Counted from the first letter of the stretch, positions 18,130 through 27,175 are shown. The stretch: 64,000 nt of DNA from DATLZU01 sp051293835 (GCA_051293835.1 JBPKMA010000002.1:124001-188000), one strand, 5' to 3'. Numbers and translations are program-made. Notes: generated by a model not told the origin, from the sequence alone.

Positions 18130-19059
18130 ATGCTACCTTTCGAAAATCGACAATTCTGTGATCCCGGGTTGGATCCTCTCCCGCATCGGCGTTGGATCCT
18201 TGCGCTCGGGTTCGCGGTAAGCGCCCTCGTTTCTTTCTGGATCGTCTCGGCGCGGGCGCAAGACGATAACTCTCAACCATCGCGTCATTGGCGGATTGAG
18301 ATCCAAGCTCCGGACGCCCAAGGATCTCTCCCGGCGGGAAGCCGCTTGACTCTTCTCCTGCGCATCAGCCGTGAAGCACGAGCGCGACAGGACAACTTGG
18401 TGGCTCTCGTTGAAGGTCCATCTTTTCCCCGACGCCTTTATCCGCTCGTACCGGACGGACCGCAGGGTGACTTGTCGACCACCGTGGAGGTTGAGGCAGC
18501 TCCCTCCGGCGCGATGAGCGCAGCACCGAAAGCGATGCCCGTGTCTGTCGTGATCGCGCGCATACAGGGAACGGAATTGCTCCGCATGGGAAAACACACG
18601 GTCTACGTGACCTTGAGCGCCCCCATCGCCGGCGAGCCGCCATCTGAATCGGCCTCGATGCCACCTCGCGGCCATCCTGCGGATTCGCGCGGCGAGCCAG
18701 CGACTCAGATCGCGCTTGCAGACGAAACTATACAGGAAGAAGATCTCTTGCACCCGTCACCGCTGAACGGCGGTCAGGCATACTGGAAACGAGTGAATGA
18801 TCGTATCGGCCGCAGTCTGCGCGAGCGGCTGTCCATGCAACCGCCCTCACGGGCGCGACGCAATCCGGCAGTGGGGTTTCGGCTGTTCGCCAACGGCGAA
18901 GCCCAATTGATCCACCTGGAACGGAGTTCCGACGATCCGCGGATCGACGAATCCGCCATGCTGGCGGTCATCGATGCCCATCCCTTTCCGCCCTTTCCTG
19001 CGGACGCCGCCGAGGCCTATCTTGACGTCCACGTTGTGCTGCCGGTGCTGGCCCCTTGA
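18130..19059 (+). CDS. TonB C-terminal-domain periplasmic protein
   Basis: The protein has 309 residues from ATG 18130. The signal/anchor helix is WILALGFAVSALVSFWIVSA (about 20-40). Residues 50-170 form a beta-rich periplasmic region of unknown type. The C-terminal 80 residues resemble the TonB C-terminal fold: VGFRLFANGEAQLIHLERSS, DDPRIDESAMLAVIDA, HPFPPFP and a final strand LDVHVVLPV. A proline-rich spacer is only weakly present. It may transmit energy or simply share the TonB_C fold, as in TonB/TolA-like orphans. The frame is open upstream but that part lacks coding character. No ExbBD or receptor is nearby. Confidence 0.7.
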   Translation: MLPFENRQFCDPGLDPLPHRRWILALGFAVSALVSFWIVSARAQDDNSQPSRHWRIEIQAPDAQGSLPAGSRLTLLLRISREARARQDNLVALVEGPSFPRRLYPLVPDGPQGDLSTTVEVEAAPSGAMSAAPKAMPVSVVIARIQGTELLRMGKHTVYVTLSAPIAGEPPSESASMPPRGHPADSRGEPATQIALADETIQEEDLLHPSPLNGGQAYWKRVNDRIGRSLRERLSMQPPSRARRNPAVGFRLFANGEAQLIHLERSSDDPRIDESAMLAVIDAHPFPPFPADAAEAYLDVHVVLPVLAP

Positions 19060-19104
19060 CCCGCGTCCCTTCGCTCGAAGAACTCCCACGACCCCGTCGG
19101 TTAG

Positions 19105-19527
19105 TCAAGGACCGAGATGTTTGATCTCCGCAGCGAGGGCGTACGATGTCGATCGATCGCGCCCCTTGATGATCGTCACCAGCAGTGTGGCCTGTATCTC
19201 GTCGCCTTCCTTGCCGTTCAACGCCGGCCAATCCGCTCGCGGGCAGCCGCGAGCCACATGCACAGGAAGGACGCCGGTGCCGTCATCCAGCGTAAAGACA
19301 CACGCATCGTAGACGGGGCCGGCGCGCCCGAGATAGGGAGGAAGAGCGTGGAACTCCCGTACGGTCCCCCGCACGGTCACCTTGTGAAGGTGAAACGCGT
19401 CGAGATTTCCCAGCACGACATCGATGGGCACCGGAGAAGCCGCAAGCGACGGAACCGTCCATGCGATGGACAGGACGATCCACCACCATGCCACGCCGGC
19501 CGATCCGAACAGGAGAACTGGTTTCAT
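19105..19527 (-). CDS. Secreted OB-fold-like small protein
   Basis: The 140-residue protein has a signal peptide (hydrophobic run AGVAWWWIVLSIAWTVPSLA, cleavage near residue 30). The mature part reads IDVVLGNLDAFHLHKVTVRG, TVREFHALP, YDACVFTLDDGTGVLPVHVA and GDEIQATLLVTII. This is the beta-strand order of the OB fold found in small periplasmic nucleic-acid-anticodon-like domains. Two cysteines could pair. The ligand is unknown. It is convergent with the TonB-domain gene. Confidence 0.65.
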   Translation of the reverse strand: MKPVLLFGSAGVAWWWIVLSIAWTVPSLAASPVPIDVVLGNLDAFHLHKVTVRGTVREFHALPPYLGRAGPVYDACVFTLDDGTGVLPVHVARGCPRADWPALNGKEGDEIQATLLVTIIKGRDRSTSYALAAEIKHLGP

Positions 19528-19709
19528 GGATCATAGTCGTTTCGATGCTCCGGGAAGTAAAGCAGAACGGAGAGAAAAGGTCCAGATGGATCATGGAGCG
19601 GCCCAGGCATGCTCGCCTTCACGCATGCGAATCGAGTAGGATGTGTCAAGCGCTTCCCTCGCGGCCGAACGCGCCGCGGCCAGGGGCCGACAAGTCGAAA
19701 GGATCCTCT

Positions 19710-20189
19710 ATGAGACGCGCAAATTCCCGCTTATCCTCCTTCGCCTGGTGGCTGAGCATCTGTTTTACCCTCTCTGGTTGCGCGCACGACCCATATCAGG
19801 CGCGCATTGACCAGATCAAAGCGCACGTGGAAGCGTTTTACACCCACTTGAAGGCCGACCGCGTTGAGGCCGCCATCCACGAGAACGAAGAGATTGAAAC
19901 ACTGGCGGGTCAACTGGGAGAGGCGATTCGGAGACAAGCGCGGCAACCGGGAATGAATCGGGTGGACCGCGAATGGGCGCTCGTCAAGAGCGCGAACGAG
20001 GCAGCCGCCCAGAATTGGCTGGCCCTTGGACAATACTTCGCCATCAAACAGCGTTACGATCAGGCGCGTAAGGCTTACCAGCGAGTCGTCGATACCTATA
20101 CTGGATCAAGCGAGCGCCTTTACCGAGAACAGGCCGCCAGGGCGCTTCTCGATCTGGACATCATGAGCCCGCCGTCCAAACAACCATGA
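19710..20189 (+). CDS. Small TPR-like lipoprotein
   Basis: The 159-residue lipoprotein has lipobox LSGC with the lipidated Cys at residue 24, after a signal sequence with two early arginines. The mature part is helical, with a pair of TPR-like helices (AQNWLALGQYFAIKQRYDQA, RKAYQRVVDTYTGSSERLY). The GAAAGGAT Shine-Dalgarno supports ATG 19710. It probably lies on the periplasmic side of a membrane and may be co-transcribed with the next lipoprotein gene 55 bases downstream. Confidence 0.75.
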   Translation: MRRANSRLSSFAWWLSICFTLSGCAHDPYQARIDQIKAHVEAFYTHLKADRVEAAIHENEEIETLAGQLGEAIRRQARQPGMNRVDREWALVKSANEAAAQNWLALGQYFAIKQRYDQARKAYQRVVDTYTGSSERLYREQAARALLDLDIMSPPSKQP

Positions 20190-20244
20190 GGCCGACCGCC
20201 ACCGCTATCGGCAGATTGGATGGATCGGAGCGGCTGACACACCG

Positions 20245-20787
20245 ATGCGCGTGATTCTCCCCCTCTTCTTCGCCTGGCTCTCGCTCAGCCTCTTCGGCTG
20301 TCTCCATACTATCCACGTGACACCGGAGCCGAAAACCGTTGCGAGCGACCCGATTCCACTCTCGATGAAGGTCGATGTCACAGGATTCGCTCTGGAAGGC
20401 GCGGACCATATGCCGGGGATCGGACTGTTGGAATGGACTTGGCAGGATTTCCGGCAAGGGGTGATTTCTTACATCGAGAAGCGACGCAGCTTCCGCAGTG
20501 TCGGGACCGAGCCGGCCGACGTAACCCTGTCCCTGAAGGCGGCTCTTGTCATGCGTTCCCGCGACCGATACCTTTACATTCTGCGGTTGGAAGCTGCACT
20601 CTCGTCCGCCAAGAACCCCGCCATTGCATCCTATGTGATCGAAACGCGGGCCGTTGGCTCATTCGTACGCTGGATTACCGCCTCGGATCGGGACCCGATC
20701 AACCGGGCTTTGCAGGAAGCTCTTGATGAATTGCTGACGAAGATCGAAGCCGATCGTTCTCTGCTGTTGCATGGGGAGGGGCCTTAG
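20245..20787 (+). CDS. Lipoprotein, unrecognised
   Basis: The 180-residue protein starts MRVILPLFFAWL and has a lipobox LFGC at residues 16-19. The mature domain alternates predicted strands and helices (SMKVDVTGFALEG, DVTLSLKAALVMRSRDRYLY, DPINRALQEALDELLTKI). This resembles small outer-membrane-associated lipoproteins of the LptE/ABC-accessory kind, though I cannot name a family. It follows another lipoprotein gene in the same direction and ends four bases into the convergent oxidase remnant. Confidence 0.7.
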   Translation: MRVILPLFFAWLSLSLFGCLHTIHVTPEPKTVASDPIPLSMKVDVTGFALEGADHMPGIGLLEWTWQDFRQGVISYIEKRRSFRSVGTEPADVTLSLKAALVMRSRDRYLYILRLEAALSSAKNPAIASYVIETRAVGSFVRWITASDRDPINRALQEALDELLTKIEADRSLLLHGEGP

Positions 20788-21349
20788 CCGGCCCCTCCCT
20801 TCGATAGGCGGCCTAGCGCTGTGGTTACAGCCAGTTCACACGCCCCGCCATGCGGATGGTGAGAATGGAACACTTCCGATCCGCCGTGGACCAGGCGGAA
20901 CTTGGCGGGATCGCCCCGATAGCTCCGCGGGATGGTCGTGGCCGGATCGCCGAACGTATAGGCGCTGTAGGCCATGGACCCGTCCTCGAACCCGAAGTGC
21001 GCGTGCTGGGTCTCCATGTTGTCCACGCCGAAGGGCTCGCTGCGATAAGTCAGCGCACGGGCGACCGGGCAACATCCACCGAGGCCAGTCACCGGCTCGT
21101 CACCGGTCCGCGACATGAGCAGAATGTCCTGGCCTCCCACCCCATAATATACCCCTTCAGCCGTTCTGCCCAGGACGCGGTCGGATGGGCCATGACGTGC
21201 GCGTGGAGTGAGGCATCGCGAGTGTCCGCGTCTTCGCGACGAGAACTGGTAGTTCCCGCCTCCACGCCGGAGGCGACCCGTACAGCCGCCAATACCAGCG
21301 CCAGTCCCCGAAATCTCCACATATCCTGGCAATCTCTGGTCTTCCGCAT
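20784..21349 (-). pseudogene. Truncated multicopper oxidase, N-terminal remnant
   Basis: A good start exists (GGGAGGAG before ATG 21349) with a signal peptide (RGLALVLAAVRVASGVEA). The text MAHPTASWAERLKGYIMGWE then breaks off; a frameshift near 21130 continues as GGQDILLMSRTGDEPVTGLG, GCCP, YSAYTFGDPATTIPRSYRG and FRLVHGGSEVFHSHHPHGGA. The His-x-His pairs are type 2/3 copper-site motifs of large multicopper oxidases. After the HPHGGA motif the similarity stops and the frame closes 18 codons later. Most of the roughly 1000-residue protein expected from this start is missing. Confidence 0.7.
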
Positions 21350-21731
21350 CGACAACTCCTCCCTTTCACAAAAAACAAAGATCAGCGAACCCCTCTCGGT
21401 CGTGCGCTAAGGATCCGGGGAAACCTCACCTTGGAAGGAGGAAACGCCGGAGAGCCGGTCTCGGCATTCCCTTTTCTCCCCACCGGATGAGCGACAACCG
21501 GATTCACACATGAGGAGCAAATCGGTATAAACGCGAGCAAGGATTGCGCCTTCTCACGTTCCCCACAAGTCATCCGAAGCCCTCACACTTAACTATGAAT
21601 AGGACGGCATGAACTTGAGAAACGCATGAGAGAAGCGCTGAAGGGATCGGCCCCGAGTACTCGAGGCGGAGGAGACCTCGCGGCGGGATTTGTCAGATGC
21701 TACTGGGAAACCCGATGATCGGATACCGCCT
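21350..21731. other. Non-coding stretch between two oxidase remnants
   Basis: About 380 bases carry no supported gene. The only open frame (minus strand, 63 codons) lacks a start signal and family resemblance. The stretch probably includes the upstream region of the oxidase remnant and scar sequence. Confidence 0.4.
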
Positions 21732-22440
21732 TCAATACAGGCCGCGGAGGCCGTGCCGTTTGATCATGCGCTCGATAGTCTTGCGATCCAAACCCGCCTC
21801 CTTGGCCGCGTGGCCCGCCGCACTCTCCTCCGGAATGATCAGATCGAACCTCGTGCCGCCGCCGGGCAGCAACACATAGTAGGTAGATGCCGTACTCGAC
21901 GTTCTTGGGATTGCCGCTTGCATAGACGCGGTCGAACCCCGTGCCGATCACATGGAACGCGGAGTAATGGTTCGGGCCGGCTTGATGACGTGCAGCCGGA
22001 TCAGTTCGCCCGGTTTGGCAACCAGCGGCTCGTCGAGGTCTCGGTTGTCGCGGCCGTTGAAGACGACAAACTTCGGCTTGCCCGCCATTATGGCATCCAC
22101 GTCGAAGGGCGAGGAATAGACTTCGCTCTGCACGATCACATACTCGCGGTCCGCCTTGACCAGAGGGTTCCGCAGTTCCACGATCACGGCGCCGAACATG
22201 CCATTGGCGATGGGCTGAATCATCGGGTCGGTCCCGCAGCGATCGAGATATTCGGCCTTCCAGGTCGTTTCGGTTCCGGACGCGATGCCCTGGAACCTGG
22301 AAATGTTTGTCCCAGGGCATCCTGGTGACGTAGAAGTCAATGGAATGTACGCGAAGGGTCGCTCTTTCCAGCCACGCCAGTGCGTCGATCCGATCTCGCC
22401 GTTCAGCGAATTTCTCCCGCCGCCATCTTGCCCAACCCTG
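21732..22440 (-). pseudogene. NirK-like copper oxidase remnant joined to an NtrC-type HTH tail
   Basis: Cupredoxin motifs appear in shifting frames: LRVHSIDFYVTRMPWDKHFQ, then ETTWKAEYLDRCGTDPMI, QPIANGMFGAVIVELRNP, KADREYVIVQSEVYSS, GKPKFVVFNGRDN and VAKPGELIRLHVI, then NHYSAFHVIGTGFDRVYASG in another frame, then LLPGGGTRFDLIIPEES in a third. Expected copper ligands are replaced: DFH reads DFY, HCGT reads RCGT, and IQHIANG reads IQPIANG. After PEES the frame continues AAKEAGLDRKTIERMIKRHG, which is the Fis-type C-terminal helix-turn-helix of sigma-54 activators. A deletion evidently fused the two genes. The product cannot be functional. Confidence 0.8.
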
Positions 22441-22505
22441 CCAAGTTGTTTCGGCATCTCGTTCCCCCGGATCGCTCGGGACCGCTCCGCTATCTGTATC
22501 CGCTG

Positions 22506-22847
22506 CTACCTGAAGACAAAAACCCAGCGATCGGCTGGGCACGGTGAAGCAAGCGACGCGCCGAGATGATGCCTCTTTCCGTGGTCTTCCAGGAATCGCC
22601 GCTCGCGCCGCAGGTCTGGCCTGACATGCATCTTGCGGTGGTCGTACACCCATCCGACTGCGCTCCCCTCCCGGGAAATGACGGCGTCGCGCTGCAGTAT
22701 GCGGATCAGCACGTCGGTCTCCACGTCGTAAAAGCGAAAAAAATCCGTCTCCGGACGATAGAGCGTGATGCTGGCTCGCTCCCAACGCACCACTTTTTGC
22801 CGGCCTACAGCAGCAAGCAAGGTTGACCGGCTGCAGGACCCGGGCAA
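22506..22847 (-). other. Unrecognised open frame, possible remnant
   Basis: The 113-codon frame contains YRPETDFFRFYDVETDVLIR, ILQRDAVISREGSAVGWVYD and PDLRRERRFLEDHG. It looks protein-like, with balanced charged residues and an alpha/beta rhythm. It has no Shine-Dalgarno and lies directly upstream of the NirK-like remnant. I do not recognise a family. Decay of a former neighbour gene is as likely as a real small gene. Confidence 0.3.
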
Positions 22848-23135
22848 CTCGCCGGTTGCGAATACCGTGAGCGCGGCTGCCGCACCCGACGTTCGGACCT
22901 AGGTACTGTAGGCAAAATTCTTTCAGCAAGTCCGCCCGTTTTCCCAACTCGAGCGCTCCCCCAAAAAGGATAGACTCCCCTCCTTTGCGGAGTAGATTTG
23001 TCCTTCGGTGATCGGTTAGCTTCGGTCGCTGGCAAGACCAGCGATGAAACGGTTCCTCATCCCCTTGCATGAAACTGACGCACCCGGCCGCCGAACGGGC
23101 CGCTAATGTCCACGAAATTGATGGGGAGCGTACAG

Positions 23136-23303
23136 ATGGGGACGCACCTTCCACAGCGACGCGGGACGCCGGAGGGATTCGCCCTCATCTGTCCAGCTCC
23201 CCGCCAAGCCTGGACGCGGCACTGCCCCGCATGCGGCCGTTGGCTCCGGAAGGACGACCCCCAAGCTCCATGGACGTGCGTCTGCGGTTGGAAAAGCTGG
23301 TGA
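23136..23303 (+). CDS. Small zinc-ribbon protein
   Basis: The 55-residue protein carries the knuckles CPACG and CVCGW, spaced as in a treble-clef or zinc ribbon (RHCPACGRWLRKDDPQAPWT then CVCGW). A further Cys precedes them (ICPAP). GGGGAG seven bases before ATG 23136 acts as Shine-Dalgarno; an in-frame ATG at 23106 is less supported. Such small zinc-binding proteins often bind nucleic acid or partner proteins. Overlapping frames are not protein-like. Confidence 0.5.
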   Translation: MGTHLPQRRGTPEGFALICPAPRQAWTRHCPACGRWLRKDDPQAPWTCVCGWKSW

Positions 23304-23338
23304 GAGAATCTTTGGGCCGCTGAGCTATCCACATCATC

Positions 23339-23488
23339 ATGATAGGCATCTCCCTGCAGGACGTCCGAGCCGGATTCTTTTTGTTGATCAGCGTGATTAT
23401 TTTGACCGTGATTTGTCTTCTGGCTGCCTGTTCCACCATTACGCAACCGATCCGTTGGTGTGAACGGCGCACACGACACGTCGGCTAA
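23339..23488 (+). CDS. Possible 49-residue single-pass membrane peptide
   Basis: Starting MIGISLQDVRAG, it has one strongly hydrophobic helix (FFLLISVIILTVICLLAACS) and a basic tail (CERRTRHVG). No clear Shine-Dalgarno is present. It follows the zinc-ribbon gene by 35 bases in the same direction. The hydrophobic run is long enough for a real membrane span, but the length makes it uncertain. Confidence 0.35.
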   Translation: MIGISLQDVRAGFFLLISVIILTVICLLAACSTITQPIRWCERRTRHVG

Positions 23489-23613
23489 TCAAACCGCCGG
23501 CCCCCGACGAACCGCAACAGCCGCTCTCCGCGTGATCGGGTTCCCCCCTACATGGCGAGGTTGGAAGATCCGCCCTGGAGCACCAGGCAATCTGACGACC
23601 ACAGCTATGTCTG

Positions 23614-23859
23614 TTAAGGCTTTCTGGTTGCGGAGGAAGGGCACATCGCGGCCAGGCTGATGCCGAGCGCCAGACCTGCGACAAAGACAGCGACGAGGGC
23701 AAGCGGTTCCAGCCCACCGGATAACGACAGGCGCCGCCGTCGCCTCGGGGAAGAGACTGGCGAGCCGACGTGTGCTTCTCCGCCCAGCCACATGCCGCAC
23801 GATGAGTCTTCGAGCGGATTGCCTTGATCGCTCAATCTGGATTGGGGAGCATCGCTCAT
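23614..23859 (-). CDS. Small single-pass membrane protein
   Basis: The 81-residue protein has a polar N-terminus of about 40 residues ending in an Arg cluster (SPRRRRRLSLS) and one membrane helix (LALVAVFVAGLALGISLAA). The Arg cluster places the N-terminus in the cytoplasm. It starts 10 bases after the stop of the TetR pseudogene on the same strand, so the two were probably one operon. Function unknown. Confidence 0.45.
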   Translation of the reverse strand: MSDAPQSRLSDQGNPLEDSSCGMWLGGEAHVGSPVSSPRRRRRLSLSGGLEPLALVAVFVAGLALGISLAAMCPSSATRKP

Positions 23860-23869
23860 ACGCTTGACG

Positions 23870-24386
23870 TTACAACAACGTTTGCAGGCTACGCTCGAGT
23901 TGGGCTTGAATCTCTCCGCTCCGCCGTTTCAACTCGTCCGCCTTGTCGAACAAGAGGTAATAGGTCAACAAGCCGGAGGTATAAGCCGGCAGGGCTGTGG
24001 CGAGCGTGCGCTTCGCGGCGCCGTTGCCAGCCAACGCCGGACGCAGCAGATCCCCAAGACGATCCAAATGCTCATTACATTATAGACCGGCGCAGATCCT
24101 TGGCCGACTCCGTCTTGAGCTGGAGCAATCATGGGACCTGATGGAACAGCAACAGGTATTCCGGATGTTCCAGGAAAAAATCCACCCTTACCGCGATGAT
24201 CTTGTCGATAAGTTTCGGTCCCGGCTTGGCGCCATGCGCGGCGTCTTTGATTCTCAGGTCCGAAGCATCGCCTCTTTGATCTCGAAGTACTTGTAAAAGG
24301 TCCCCTTGCCGATATCGGCGCGTTCGGTGATATCTTCGATCTTTGTCCACCGACGCTCCACCTCGTGACGAGGTCGAGGGTGTCAT
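23870..24386 (-). pseudogene. TetR-family regulator pseudogene
   Basis: A GGAGG-preceded ATG at 24386 begins MTPSTSSRGGAS, a typical TetR lead-in. The helix-turn-helix is then partly deleted and out of frame: WTKIEDITERADIGKGTFYK is readable only in a different frame. The ligand domain follows in pieces: KLIDKIIAVRVDFFLEHPEY with LLLFHQV, and later ALPAYTSGLLTYYLLFDKAD and IQAQLERSLQTLL to the stop. Total length is about 100 bases short of an intact gene. The adjacent small membrane protein may have been its target. Confidence 0.78.
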
Positions 24387-24619
24387 TTCTGGGCCTCCAG
24401 TTCCGCCCTGATGAATATGCGGTCACATACTGCCGCCAGCGACGCTTGGACTTCAGCGGTTCACATGCCCCGATTGCCCGAGGACGCAGAATAACCAGGA
24501 TCGGCCCCAGCTCTGCCGTTGACACACCGCCATCCTCGGAAATCGGGTTCACCACTGGTGAAATAAATGGCTTTCCTGATGAGAGGTACTCATCCGGACA
24601 AAACCCGCCCTGATGGAGA

Positions 24620-24835
24620 TCAGGTCGGCTTTCCCGCTACAGCTCTCACGATCAGGCGGCTGCCGGATTCGACGACCCGTCCGAGAGCTTCTCCCGCACC
24701 GATCGCCATGCATCCGGCACGCTCACGCACGTCTTTCACCAACGACCGCAGTTGCCGACGTGTTCTCGATCCAGATTGCGGAGCCAGTAACAGACCGGCT
24801 CCGACATCGACCCACAGTCCGGTGACGAACGCCAC
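24620..24835 (-). CDS. YtxH-like protein, start probably frameshifted
   Basis: The 71-residue frame reads VDVGAGLLLAPQSGSRTRRQ followed by a helical tail, matching the YtxH/gas-vesicle-like family (a glycine-rich helix, LLAPQSG, basic residues). The best ribosome site (AAAGGGAGAG before ATG 24855) lies in another frame: ATGAC followed by GGTGCAGCCGGCGGTGTG would read into this protein if one base were restored. As it stands, translation would need the GTG at 24835. It may be a recently damaged gene. Confidence 0.5.
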   Translation of the reverse strand: MAFVTGLWVDVGAGLLLAPQSGSRTRRQLRSLVKDVRERAGCMAIGAGEALGRVVESGSRLIVRAVAGKPT

Positions 24836-25855
24836 ACCGCCGGCTGCACCGTCATGCTTATCTCTCCCTTTTTCGTTCGGTGTTAACCGGTATCGCCGTC
24901 GTGATCGCGCAGCTTGCGCGAGCCTCCTTACTTAACAGAAGGCGACCCGTCTCGTGCTCGAACTCTTCAGGCGTGAGCGCTTTCCATCCACCGAACGGCT
25001 ACACCGCACTTCCAAAGGTCTGCTCGGCCCGGCCGCGCGCGAACAAAGGACCAAGTGATAGCTGGGCCATCCACACCGAATAAGGCTTGCCTTCCGGTGC
25101 CTTCAGGGACGGCCGACTCCTAAGGACATGGCCGACCCTCGAGTAGGGACATGATTTTCGCGAATCGCACGTTCCTGCTGCATGCATCGGGACCAATCGG
25201 GTAGTTGAACAGACCTCGGTGCTGTCTTGCTGTCAACGGCAGACCTGCGCACCACCCAACCGCCACTTTTCTTTCCACTCCAGGTGCGTAACACCGTTCT
25301 TGTCGGACGGCCCGCGAACCGGAGGGCCTTGCCCCGTCGTGGGTGAACCCTGTTCCATCGAGTGCTTCCAAGCGAAGTCCTGCGCTTGCGAGTTTTCCCC
25401 CTAAGGCGCCACGCCCCCTCCGCCCTCTTACGACCTTTGACCCATAAGCGACTAGAAAATCTAACATGACCATATAGCCACATTTATGCACTTAGTCTCC
25501 GCTATGGTCAGGCCCGTTCCGAGTCTGCGAGCTTTTTCGGCAAACAGGCCGGCGGGACCGCTAGCGCACATAACTTATCAAGTTTGCCGCGTTCCACCGA
25601 CGCGTGCCTTGCCGCAGGCAGGCAAGTGCACCGGGTCTATCAGGGGCTGGCCCTTTCTGTCGCCCTCCGGCGGAGGGAGAAAACAGCAGACCGGCGGCGG
25701 GTCAGAAGCGCCCAGGCTGAGACCGAAAGACATTCCCGGGCTGTCAGAACAATTGAACCGGATTGCACTTGATGACCGGATTATTGGGCGACCGCGATCG
25801 GGAGAGCCGGAATCCTAGAGACATCGGTGACGGCCATCTGGCACGGACGATCGTC
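24836..25855. other. About 1 kb without a supported gene
   Basis: Several open frames exist on both strands, but none has a ribosome site with a recognisable family. The minus strand just upstream of the YtxH-like gene has a short protein-like run (WKALTPEEFEHETGRLLLS), perhaps another remnant. Small hairpins occur: CTTGCC/GGCAAG at about 25607-25625 and CCCTCC-GGC-GGAGGG at 25663-25677. Neither has a T-run. The stretch looks like eroded sequence at the edge of the pseudogene zone. Confidence 0.45.
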
Positions 25856-27175
25856 TCAGCCTGCATACCGCCCATGTCCATTCATGAGCAACCGAGTCAA
25901 CAGACGCCTGAACCGGCTTGCGAACAGCGCGGTGAGGAGCAGGGCAAGACCGATGCCGTTCACGCTGGTCGACTCACCAAGTTTCTCACTGATCCATCCG
26001 AACGCACTGATCCCGGCGATTGCAGCCACCATTGCAGCCGTGCCGTAGAGGGCCAGAACCCGCCCGACGATCTCGCGCGGCGACAACTCTTGCACCGCTG
26101 CCCACGCGATTGGTGTGAGCGCGCCCATGCCGCACCCTATCGCAGCCATCAGCGCGGCCGCCGCCAAAGGATTGCGGATCCACGCCAACCCGCAAATCGC
26201 CGTCCCGCTGACCGCGCTGGTCGCCGTGATCAGCGCGGTCCGACGTGGAAGGTCCCACTCCGTGAAGCGGACCAACACTATCGACATCGTAAGCAGACCG
26301 ATGCCCAGCGCCGACCACAGATAGCCGACCTCGACAGGTCCCAAGTCGAGCAGCTTTCGACCAAACACCGGAAACAGCGTGGTCAAGGCGCTGGTCCCAA
26401 ACGTATAGAGCGCCGCCGTCGCAATAAGCCACAACAACGCCGGTTGCCGGCGAAGGAGAAATTGCACGCCTTCCATCAAGTCTCGCAGCAGCGGCGCCGC
26501 GGACGACCTTTCGATTGTCACGGTGGACGAGTGCAGCAGGCGGACCGGCAGGAGGCACGCGGCGGACAGCAGATACGTGACGGCGTTGATGCATAGGACT
26601 TCCTGCGAACTCGACAACGCGATCCCGATCCCACTGAGCGCCGGCCCCATCACGATCCCGAGGCTTGTGGTGCCTTGCAGCAGCGCGTTGGCCGCTGTGA
26701 ACTGCCGCTTGGCTACGATTACGGGCACCGCCGCGATAAGGGCCGGACCGAAGATCGCCGTCGCGATGGCGTGCAGCAGCACCAGCAGATAGAGCATCTC
26801 GAGCGTGAACGATTCGGCCGAAATCAGGCAGGGAATCACTCCAATCAACAGTGCGCGCGCGATATCGGAGGAAACAAGGAGGAGTTTCTTGGACCAGCGA
26901 TCCACAAGGACGCCGATGACCGGCCCCAGAATGATCGGGGGGATGGTCTGCAGCAAGCCGATCACCGTCGTTTTGATCGGCGACCCAGTGATCGAATACA
27001 CAAACCAGATCAGCGCCAACTTGGAAACGCCGTCACCGACTTGCGAAACCAGTTGGCTCAGCCACACCAGGCCGAAGTCCCGCGCGAACAGGAGCCGCGG
27101 AACGCCGGCGGCGTGGTCGGCGGAGAGAACGGCACAAGACGCGTAGGTCGCCGGCGTGAGACTGTGCCCGGGCAT
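25856..27175 (-). CDS. MFS transporter, 12-helix efflux type (copy 1)
   Basis: The 439-residue major facilitator protein has an N-terminal half with FARDFGLVWLSQLVSQVGDG in the first helix, then GLLQTIPPIILGPVIGVLVD and the loop motif RWSKK, which is the MFS loop 2-3 signature. AANALLQGTTSLGIVMGPAL marks helix 5. The set resembles EntS/MFS_3-type exporters. Substrate is unknown. Its ATG overlaps the TGA of the upstream BON gene (TGATG), implying coupled translation, and it is clearly paralogous to the MFS gene at 27953-29281. Confidence 0.85.
   Translation of the reverse strand: MPGHSLTPATYASCAVLSADHAAGVPRLLFARDFGLVWLSQLVSQVGDGVSKLALIWFVYSITGSPIKTTVIGLLQTIPPIILGPVIGVLVDRWSKKLLLVSSDIARALLIGVIPCLISAESFTLEMLYLLVLLHAIATAIFGPALIAAVPVIVAKRQFTAANALLQGTTSLGIVMGPALSGIGIALSSSQEVLCINAVTYLLSAACLLPVRLLHSSTVTIERSSAAPLLRDLMEGVQFLLRRQPALLWLIATAALYTFGTSALTTLFPVFGRKLLDLGPVEVGYLWSALGIGLLTMSIVLVRFTEWDLPRRTALITATSAVSGTAICGLAWIRNPLAAAALMAAIGCGMGALTPIAWAAVQELSPREIVGRVLALYGTAAMVAAIAGISAFGWISEKLGESTSVNGIGLALLLTALFASRFRRLLTRLLMNGHGRYAG

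Noticed and set aside
25120..25491. 123-codon minus-strand open frame in the 1-kb gap
   Set aside because: Two overlapping frames on the same strand are equally open, neither has a ribosome site, and I could recognise no family.
25607..25677. Two short hairpins that might be terminators
   Set aside because: Stems are six base pairs and no T-run follows on either strand.
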